From the NCBI GenBank assembly GCA_003024985.2, contig PXIH01S0015305.1: DNA of 13,224 bases; one strand, given 5' to 3'. A program made the position numbers and the translations under genes. The notes below the pieces were generated by a model. That model was not told the origin of the DNA. It saw only the letters and a list, made by a program, of their open reading frames with translations, and did no database searches. Source of the DNA: Euperipatoides rowelli (taxonomy: Eukaryota > Onychophora > Udeonychophora > Euonychophora > Peripatopsidae). Below are positions 6,799-13,224 of this stretch, piece after piece (position 1 is the stretch's first letter; each line of letters opens with the position of its first letter).

Positions 6799-7730
6799 AA
6801 CAGGAAGTTTATTATGGGTTACTTTTTTAAAAAAACAAAGTTGATTATAGTAGCTAATCTTTGATCTTTGAACTAAACCACAGTCTCACTTCAATAAAAA
6901 GTTCATTATCGATGGGTAGAGCATATTGCTTATCTTGGCATAAGGCATCTTTTGTTGAGAACGTTATAATGGAAGGATCTTGTTTTCTTAATAAAAAATA
7001 ANGGTAAAATATCTTAGGTGGAAAGGCTAATGGGATATTATTACTTTTAAGGTATTTTCCAAAGTTTAAGATTACATTAGCAGAGATGGTGCAACAAAAG
7101 ACTGCTCTGTTGATGAGGCCTTAACATCCATATCTCTTAATTAAAGCTCTCTTACCTTGCCAAATAAATTTTAAATATAAGGAGTTTAGTTTATTAATAA
7201 TTTATTTGGTAAATGAGGTATGTGGTTGAAAGTAATTCATTTTTGTTGTATAGAATATATTTAAAACTTTAATTTTAAGGGGAATAGATATATATGAATT
7301 TTTGAGATTGTCACGGATGATTTTAATGTTGTTGTAAATCTTCTCTAGTAGGCTATTATGTTGTTGCAGTTTTATCAAAGTTGGGAACAGAAAGTCAGTC
7401 ACAACAAGAAAGGAAAGAGGTTTTAGTGTGGCTAAATTGATAGCATAACTATTGTGTAAATTAATAGCCTAACCTATCTGTACTTCCAATTTTTTTAATA
7501 TTTTTATTGCCACATTTACTTCATTATGATTGCTACATGGAACCAGCAGATACATATGCCAATAATCTAAATTTAGTATTATAGTTATGTATTCCAATTT
7601 CTTAGAATATTTTCTCTAAAGTTGACAACAATTTATTTGGATAGAGAACAAACATAGATAAAATTAGCCGGATCGTGTACTATTCTTCTTAATATTAAAA
7701 TATTGATGTAATTTTTTAAAAAAAAGAAAT
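6799..7730 (-). pseudogene. Element B, 5' part: RT and post-RT region of an L1-like ORF2
   Basis: Read on the minus strand from about 7730: KKNSTRSG (motif before the RQG of RT) at about 7700-7670; a CSLS piece and VVNFRENILRN; then KFRLLAY directly followed, out of frame, by MYLLVP. The catalytic ADD of YADD has been lost in a small deletion at about 7550. NEVNVAIKILKKLEVQIG is the segment after the catalytic site. A 66-codon open piece (7402-7202) contains KIKVLNIFYTTKMNYFQP. NKLNSLYLKFIWQGKRAL is the classic FIWxGK region of L1-type ORF2. The frame stays open through DPSIITFSTKDAL down to about 6850 and, after a frame change, HNKLPVKEKLVS reaches the insertion point. The rest of the protein is at 857-1319. 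One ambiguous base is at 7002. No endonuclease part is seen, so B is 5' truncated or eroded. Confidence 0.75.
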
Positions 7731-7808
7731 TGATTCTTTTTATTTATGCAACTTTAATTTTTATACTTAAAGATAATTAAAAAAATAATGATGTAATTTT
7801 TTAAAAAA
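7704..7808. repeat. Pair of 20-bp direct repeats in AT-rich spacer
   Basis: TGATGTAATTTTTTAAAAAA occurs at 7704-7723 and again at 7789-7808, 85 bp apart. The repeat is low-complexity, but the TGATGTAA start makes chance less likely than for a pure A/T run. Confidence 0.6.
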
Positions 7809-7936
7809 TTTAATTGCTTGTTTTGAAAATATGTAGTTTATGAAGGCAGTAATGAAATATTCATTTTGAAAATTCTTATTTTAGTTAAGTAATCCAATGT
7901 CAAGGATACAGCAATAAGGGATTAACAGAAAATCCG
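7731..7936. other. AT-rich spacer between elements B and C
   Basis: No protein motif is recognised. It contains one copy of the 20-bp repeat and ends where element C's endonuclease frame begins. It may be an eroded part of B or of C's 5' end. Confidence 0.4.
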
Positions 7937-8077
7937 AAAAGGAATAGAGGTATTAAGATTGGAATATGGAATGTTAGAGGTCTTAACAGAACAGGAAAAT
8001 TAGAAGAGGTATATAATGAAATGATTAGAATGGAAATTGAGATATTGGGAATCTCAGAGACTTTCTAAGAAGAAACT

Positions 8078-8127
8078 ATGCACTTTATCACTACCATAAC
8101 AGAAAATATGCACTTTATCACTACCAT
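8078..8127 (+). repeat. Tandem duplication, 30-bp period, in element C
   Basis: ATGCACTTTATCACTACCAT occurs at 8078-8097 and again at 8108-8127. The period is a multiple of three, so it duplicates MHFITTI in frame. It lies between two endonuclease pieces, just after the TAA at 8066. Confidence 0.8.
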
Positions 8128-9110
8128 TGACAGCAGGGCAAGAAATGAAAAGAAGAGGAGTGGAATTCATAGTGAAGAGCATATAGAATGTGTGATGGAT
8201 GTATGGTGGATTTTAGAAAGAATAATAATTATTCTTTCTGCAATTGTTGCAAAAAAAATTGAAGAGAAGAAAAAAATCTTTAATTCTACAGGTCTATGCT
8301 CTAATGTAGATAGAAATGAAGAAGAAATTGAACAATTCTATGATGAAGCACTAAATGACATTGACAAGATAAAAATAAGAGGATAAAAACTTCAATTGAA
8401 TAAGGTATGCTGATGACATTGCCACTATAATGACAAGTAAGGCAGAATTAGAAAGAGTCTTGTCCAAAATTAATATAATTGGAGCACAATACAGATTGAA
8501 AATCAATATAGAAAAGACAAAAGCAATGGTGATTGGAAAGGAAACATTAAAATCAAGACCAAAATGGAAGGAAAAATAATAGAACAGGTGAAGGAATTTA
8601 GATATTTGGGTTGCTTGAAAGAACCACAAAATAAATCTGTAAAAGATTAGAAATGGCAAAATCAGCATTTTGGAAACAAAAATAACTTATAATTAGAGAT
8701 GTTAACAAACATTTAAAATTGAAGATGTAAAATGTAACATTTGGGTAGTTTTCATATATAGATGCAAGACCTGGACTTTAATCAAAGACTTTGAAAACAA
8801 TATTCATGCTTTTGATATATGATGTGCAAGAAGATGGGGGAAGTGACTATAGTTTTTTGGATGAAGTAAGGAAGATGAAAAGAAAATAGGTCGGGCATGT
8901 CATGAGAGGATCTGCAGGAATTAGACTAATAATAGCAATTGAGGGATGGAGAGAAAAAAAAAGAAGTGGAAGACCAATAAGAGGATGGTTGAATGACCTT
9001 AAGAACTGGGCTAACATCAGGCAATTCTCTGTATTGAAAAGAAGTTCTCAATATAGATATAGAATTCTTTGGTGATCCACGATGCTAACCTCCACCTCGG
9101 AGAATGCACA

Positions 9111-9124
9111 TAATGATGATGAAT
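9111..9124 (+). repeat. Short ATG-type repeat at the 3' end of element C
   Basis: TAATGATGATGAAT directly follows the last codons of the element, and its TAA is the stop. RTE elements characteristically end in short tandem repeats rather than poly(A), so this is the likely 3' terminus. Confidence 0.6.
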
Positions 9125-9125
9125 C

Positions 9126-9496
9126 TAATGACACACTATGCATTTTGCTTGTCCACAATATGGCAATGGTTTGATATTTCTTTTTATTTCTATAGTACAC
9201 ACATAGGCTATGTCCTCCAATATTATGAAGGGGTGTAAATGGAATGGTCAAGGTGAATTGACTTGGATGAATACTGTTATTTAGGAAGTCTGATAGCTTT
9301 TCATTCATTATACTTGTGTCTTGGCATCTAAATTTTCTATATTTATAGGATGGACCTCGTTGAGGGTGGGTACTTGTGGCAAATGATTTACTGAATAATT
9401 ATTGACTCCCATTCTGTTATCAATATTATAGAATATGATTTTATTTTCAGGTGCGACCACATTGATTTGGTCATCCAATAACAGTAACAATAACAA
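9126..9496 (-). other. Two abutting short open frames of unknown origin
   Basis: From 9496 a 62-codon frame ends NLDAKTQV with TAA at 9308-9310, and an ATG overlapping that stop (TAATG) opens a second frame, MNEKLSDFLNNS..., running to 9048. Only the part above about 9125 is of interest, because the remainder is antisense to element C. Codon content does not look like simple A/T noise (PSQFTLTIPFTPLHNIGG), but I recognise no domain, and the first frame starts in a Leu run. It could be a protein remnant with a one-base frameshift, or chance. On the plus strand TTTTATTTTCAG at 9439-9450 resembles a splice acceptor. Confidence 0.2.
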
Positions 9497-10099
9497 AAGT
9501 CACTTAAAAAATAGATGTCTAAATTTTCTTAACATTTTTAGTGTGAAGACATAATTTATTTGTTATAATATTTATTAACAATAAAAACAAATTAATATTG
9601 GCTACAATAGTTTTTTGTTTTGATGAAATTGCACCATCAACACATATTTTATTAATTCATAAAACATAATTTAATTTGAACAAAACAAAAAGTAAAATTT
9701 TACTGAATTAAAAAACAAAAATAACATTAATATTTATATCAATCATTGTAAAACTTTATTAAGAAAAGATAAATTGAATAACCTTCTTAAAGTCATCATT
9801 GAATCATTTCCGATTGAAATAATCAAATTCACTAGAACTTATAGAAAATCAAATTGATATAATCTCAAGGGCATCTTTAAAAAATTACTAGGTACAATCA
9901 ACATTCCCTGAAAATTTTTTTAAACATCTAATTGTCAAAAAATGATAATAAATACAAAAATAAGAGAAACTATTCATGTTAATCTCAATTAATTGAATAG
10001 TTTGATAAATCAAGGTAGTGAAAAAAACATTAAAAAAGTGCTATATAAAATTTGTATACTAATGAAATAATTACCCTTATAGGCTATAATATATACTGT
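9497..10099. other. AT-rich stretch without recognisable features
   Basis: No open frame of note and no protein motif in any frame I followed. It may contain the 3' UTR of element D, which points this way, but no clear A-tail or target-site duplication was found. Confidence 0.5.
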
Positions 10100-10632
10100 A
10101 CTGTTTCGTGATGAATCGATGATTACAGAAGTTACACTTATAGTCCTAATGCATATTAAATTTATCAATTAGAGTTACATTTAATGATATAACATTAATA
10201 AAACAGACATACACAAAAATTTATAATAAAAGGTTTGCCAAACTAAAATAAAGGCAATTTCAAAATTTTCAAATAATTTATATTGGTTTTCCTGAAAAGT
10301 ATATAAATATATGTAAGAAATGTACTTACTTGCTGTAGATCATTGGTTATTGCAATATCAATAAAGGTACTAAAATCTGATAATAATCCAATTCTTCAAG
10401 GTAGATACAAAAGTAATTTTATATAAAGGATCTTTATTTCATTAATACTAAGCAAAAGGGTGATGGGGTATCAGAGGGTTCAATTCTATAAATAGAAGTT
10501 TTTTATACAATAATAATTTAAAATTACAACAGTTCTATTGAATAAAGATACATTATTTACTAAACTACATAAACAAAAATATAATCCACCCTGCTTAATA
10601 GCCAAAGTAGTGATAATTTTAGAAGAAATAAT

Positions 10633-10968
10633 TTATACATTCCTTTGCCCATATAATTTAGTAAAAAAAAAATTACTAAGTGTCATATAAAGCCCACGAT
10701 CAAATTTTATATGAGTAAAATAAACCAATTTGAGTATACAATATGTGTTAACAATTTGAACCCTCTGATACAGTAATATTAATTGTTGTGACTTTTCTTT
10801 TAAAAAAAACATAAAATCATTTTGCATATTCAACTTAACAATGTTTTCTTCAATGGAGAAAGGTATGGGATTAGGATTAGGGAATAGCATGAACTTCAAC
10901 TTAAAAAAAAACAAATTTAAGAATCTTTTCAAGAACAATTGTAATATAAATAAATAAAATATAAACAA
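10633..10968 (-). other. Thumb-region open piece of element D
   Basis: This 111-codon open stretch is the longest intact piece of D. It begins in a Phe/Leu-rich low-complexity run that is probably not original coding. The second half, from FPNPNPIPFSIEENIVKL through VNTYCILKLVYFTHIKF, resembles the L1-group RT thumb (VNxYxxxKLxY). It is not an independent gene. Confidence 0.6.
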
Positions 10969-11033
10969 TACAAAAATAAAATAAATATGAAAAAAAAAAA
11001 TAATAATTAATTAAAATTTACAAATGATCATAG

Positions 11034-11360
11034 TACTCCATTAAATATCTATAATAAGAATTTTAATACTCCCTTAAATATCTATAATAAGAATTTTAAT
11101 ACTCCCTTAAATATCTATAATAAGAATTTTAATACTCCCTTAAATATCTATAATAAGAATTTTAATACTCCCTTAAATATCTATAATAAGAATTTTAATA
11201 CTCCCTTAAATATCTATAATAAGAATTTTAATACTCCCTTAAATATCTATAATAAGAATTTTAATACTCCCTTAAATATCTATAATAAGAATTTTAATAC
11301 TCCCTTAAATATCTATAATAAGAATTTTAATACTCCCTTAAATATCTATAATAAGAATTT
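11034..11360. repeat. Minisatellite, about ten copies of a 33-bp unit
   Basis: Successive units start TTAAATATCTATAATAAGAA at 11041, 11074, 11107, 11140, 11173, 11206, 11239, 11272, 11305 and 11338, exactly 33 bp apart. They appear identical except at the edges (the lead-in AGTACTCCA differs from AATACTCCC, and the last unit breaks off at 11360). GC content of the unit is 6/33. It lies inside element D between the catalytic RT box and the thumb. 33 bp is 11 codons, and the minus-strand frame reads ILIID then TAA in each unit. There is no spacer, so it is not a CRISPR array. Confidence 0.95.
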
Positions 11361-11429
11361 CTAGAAACTTTTCAGGAGGTTAAAGGAGTTAGAAGGTCCA
11401 GAATAATTGACTTCTCACAGTCAATTATT

Positions 11430-12260
11430 TATTACTTTAGGTTTATTTTTGACATTTTCTGCCAAAATCACTACATTGTCTATGAAACTAGGAACATCGA
11501 CATAAAAATTCCTAATAGCTAAATTATAACCTACTCTTAAATTACGAAGATCAAGCAAAATAATATTAATATAAAGTGTAAATAGAGTTAAAAAAAATTG
11601 AGCCTTGAGAAAGACTTTTATTTAAAGGTATTTCAGACAGAAATTCATTACCCAATCTAAAAAAAGCCTCTTATTTATATTGTAGTTGATTAAACCCTAA
11701 GTAAAATAGGTATCCCAAAATATTATACAATTATTTGAATAAAGAAAAATGGTTAACTGAATCAAATGCTTTTTCGACATCAATAAAAATAAGAGCACCA
11801 TTTTATATTATCTGCATTTGATTAATTGCAAGGTTAATAAAAATGTTGAGATTCAATCATGAATTAATCTTTCCTTAAGAGCATTTTGCTGAGGAAAAAT
11901 AATAGCAACTAAAAAAGCATTTAACTTATTATATAATATTCTAGAAAATACCTTAAATTCATTGTCAATTGAAAAAATGGGCCTAAAATCATTTATTTTT
12001 CTAATATAATCAGTATAGAATTTTTTATTTTTTGGTAATAAAATTTGATAAGACTTTATAAAGTATACTTTGAAAAGATTTAATTAATTAATCTATTAAA
12101 TAATTTTGAAATAAAATGAAAAGAACCTAATCAAAAATATGATACCATAAATAATTATGAAAAATTGTCAGGACCACACTTGCATATTTATTTAGTTGAC
12201 TAAATGCAGATGAAATGACATTTTTTGAAATTATGAAATTAAATTTAGTTGAAGAATGAA
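11430..12260 (-). other. Reverse transcriptase domain of element D
   Basis: Minus-strand motifs in order: ILLPKNKKFYTDYIRKI; NDFRPIFSIDNEFKVFSRIL (about 11993-11934); FPQQNALKERLIHD; ALIFIDVEKAFDSVNH (IDVEKAFDSVNH at 11784-11749, including both the first catalytic Asp and KAFD); SLSQGS (QGS 11607-11599); LFTLYINIILLDLRNLRV; and SFIDNVVILAEN, in which the catalytic [YF]xDD box reads F-I-D-N at 11486-11475. The second catalytic Asp is therefore Asn. RT motifs are clear in order and spacing even though TAA stops interrupt after FSLFK and at QGSIFF. Confidence 0.85.
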
Positions 12261-12780
12261 AAATTTTCTAATAAAAAAAACTAACATACATGCCTAACTC
12301 GTTAACATTAGAAGAAATAGAAAATAAGTTATAATAATAAGTAAAAATAAATTTTAGCATTAGGCCTCTAGAGTAATATTGTACATGGTCTACAAGCAAA
12401 TAAATAGGAGTATTTAGGGTTTTTTAAACAAACAATAATATGTTAATTTTTTAAGGTCATTTGTTCTACAAAATCTTTTTTTTTTAATACTTTAGAACGC
12501 AAAATTTATCTTTTTCGATTCCAAAACCTTAATTTTCTGTTTTAAAAAATCTATATATTGTGTATTTAATAAAGACTGTTTATTAATTCAGTTAAAGCAT
12601 TAGTGTAATATCTTAAAAGTTCCTATCTATAATAATGCTTAGTATTTAAAAACAAAATTAATTCAGTTATGTTGAACTCATTACATTGAAATATAAAGTT
12701 ATCCGTTGCAGATAATAAAGGAAAAAAGAAATATAAATAATATTCACAAAATCAACAGTGATGGTAAAATCAAGTTACAA

Positions 12781-13224
12781 CTGATATTTTCTTTTTATAA
12801 ATTTACAAAAATCTCTAGATATGACATTTAATGAAGTATTTTGTACTTTATATTGCGAAATATAACTTCCAGCGAGCGTGTAGTTGAATTATGTGCAGGC
12901 GTTTTACAACAAATTCAATTTTTTATAAAATGTGTCTATGTGTATGCTCTTGTGGGTTTATATCTGCCTTCTATTCCTAAAACTAACTTCCCACTACAAT
13001 ATTGGTAGGTTTTTACCCTACATATAGCCCATTTTATAATTATTTTTTTAAAATTATATGTAAAAAGACATCCAGACATAAATTTTACAACATGACATGT
13101 AGCCCACTTATGTTATAATAATGATTTTCAGGTAGCATAATACAAATAAACATATATTTATATATAAGGAATAAACTTATATATTTTTAAAATCAGAATT
13201 TAATGCAGATTTCAAAAATCAAAA
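12781..13224. other. AT-rich right end without recognisable gene
   Basis: No firm motif was found. On the minus strand a short open stretch (about 12880-12790) reads NTSLNVISRDF and could be eroded endonuclease of element D, but YAPN and GDFN boxes are not seen. A slightly GC-richer patch (about 12870-13030) precedes a very AT-rich end. Confidence 0.4.

Larger units (their letters stand above)
7937..9124 (+). pseudogene. Element C: internally deleted RTE-like non-LTR retrotransposon
   Basis: A forward frame starting near 7937 gives IKIGIWNVRGLNRTGKLEE and EIEILGISET before a TAA at 8066, the start of an AP endonuclease. Another piece (8078-8386) contains RSGIHSEEHIECVMD with ERII (mid-endonuclease) and RNEEEIEQFYDEALNDIDK (the segment before GDFN). 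There is no GDFN or RT finger; the sequence goes almost directly to RYADDIA (8403-8423), the catalytic RT motif. YRLKINIEKTKAMVIGKE, EGKIIEQ and EFRYLG follow. VGHVMRGSAGIRL, KKRSGRPIRGWLNDLKNWA and IHDANLHLGECT with TAA at 9111 form a C-terminus I associate with RTE-like 'endonuclease-reverse transcriptase' elements common in arthropods. About half of the coding region is missing. The clade call is tentative. Confidence 0.75.
10100..12780 (-). pseudogene. Element D: AT-rich, degenerate L1/Tx1-like ORF2
   Basis: In minus-strand order: VDFVNIIYIS (about 12755-12725) and ATDNFIFQC (about 12710) resemble the last two endonuclease motifs (IDYI and SDH, with His as Asn). RKLRFWNRKR (about 12540-12510) fits the linker. 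YYYNLFS, ISKNVISSAFSQLNK and GPDNF (about 12175) lead into the RT, described separately. After a 33-bp-unit minisatellite come NMQNDFMFFLKEKSQQL and VQIVNTYCILKLVYF (thumb) and AIKQGGLYFCL (10593-10582 for QGGL). YKCNFCNHRF (about 10142-10113) may be the start of the C-terminal finger. The thumb aligns well by eye with element A (QND...VN.Y...KL.YF), so D and A are related but distinct families or ages. It is full of stops and frame changes. Confidence 0.7.

Noticed and set aside
8351-8668. 105-codon minus-strand open frame
   Set aside because: It is antisense to the YADD and thumb region of element C, which is clearly coding on the plus strand.
11034-11360. CRISPR-like array
   Set aside because: Units are contiguous with no unique spacers and lie inside a eukaryotic LINE relic. 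It is a minisatellite.

Overview
The window looks like a decayed, repeat-filled stretch of an animal nuclear genome, most likely an invertebrate such as an arthropod (inference). It is strongly AT-rich, has no prokaryotic gene organisation, no rRNA or convincing tRNA, and no intact long gene. Almost every recognisable coding relic is a non-LTR retrotransposon (LINE). All are broken by stops, frameshifts, small deletions or microsatellites, so I call them pseudogenes.

Four LINE copies can be told apart. Element A (minus strand, about 1320-6780) is an essentially full-length L1/Tx1-like element. It has a 5' UTR, an ORF1 relic with RRM-like features, a long spacer, and an ORF2 relic (AP endonuclease, reverse transcriptase, CCHC-type C-terminal finger, WK-R C-terminal motif), then a 3' UTR with AATAAA and an A/GA-rich tail. 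It is flanked by an 18-19 bp target-site duplication (1301-1319 and 6781-6798). Element B (minus strand) is an older L1-like element that A split in two. B's RT and post-RT region lies at 6799-7730, and its C-terminal finger, end and A-tail lie at 857-1319. B's reading frame runs in register across the duplicated target, which independently supports the insertion model. Element C (plus strand, about 7937-9124) is an RTE-like element with its middle deleted, ending in a short ATG-type repeat. Element D (minus strand, about 12780-10100) is another L1/Tx1-like ORF2, very AT-rich. Its RT region is interrupted by a near-perfect array of about ten 33-bp units at 11034-11360.

By region: 1-856 is AT-rich flank with a small GC-richer island; 857-1319 is B's 3' end; 1320-6780 is A; 6781-7730 is the rest of B; 7731-7936 is AT-rich spacer with a 20-bp direct repeat; 7937-9124 is C; 9125-9500 holds two short unrecognised minus-strand frames; 9500-10100 is featureless; 10100-12780 is D; 12781-13224 is AT-rich, perhaps D's 5' region. 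I see no convincing host gene and no evidence of a new functional system. The most informative signals are the nested insertion, the minisatellite inside D, and a few unexplained small structures. All family calls come from motif reading by eye, without database searches.
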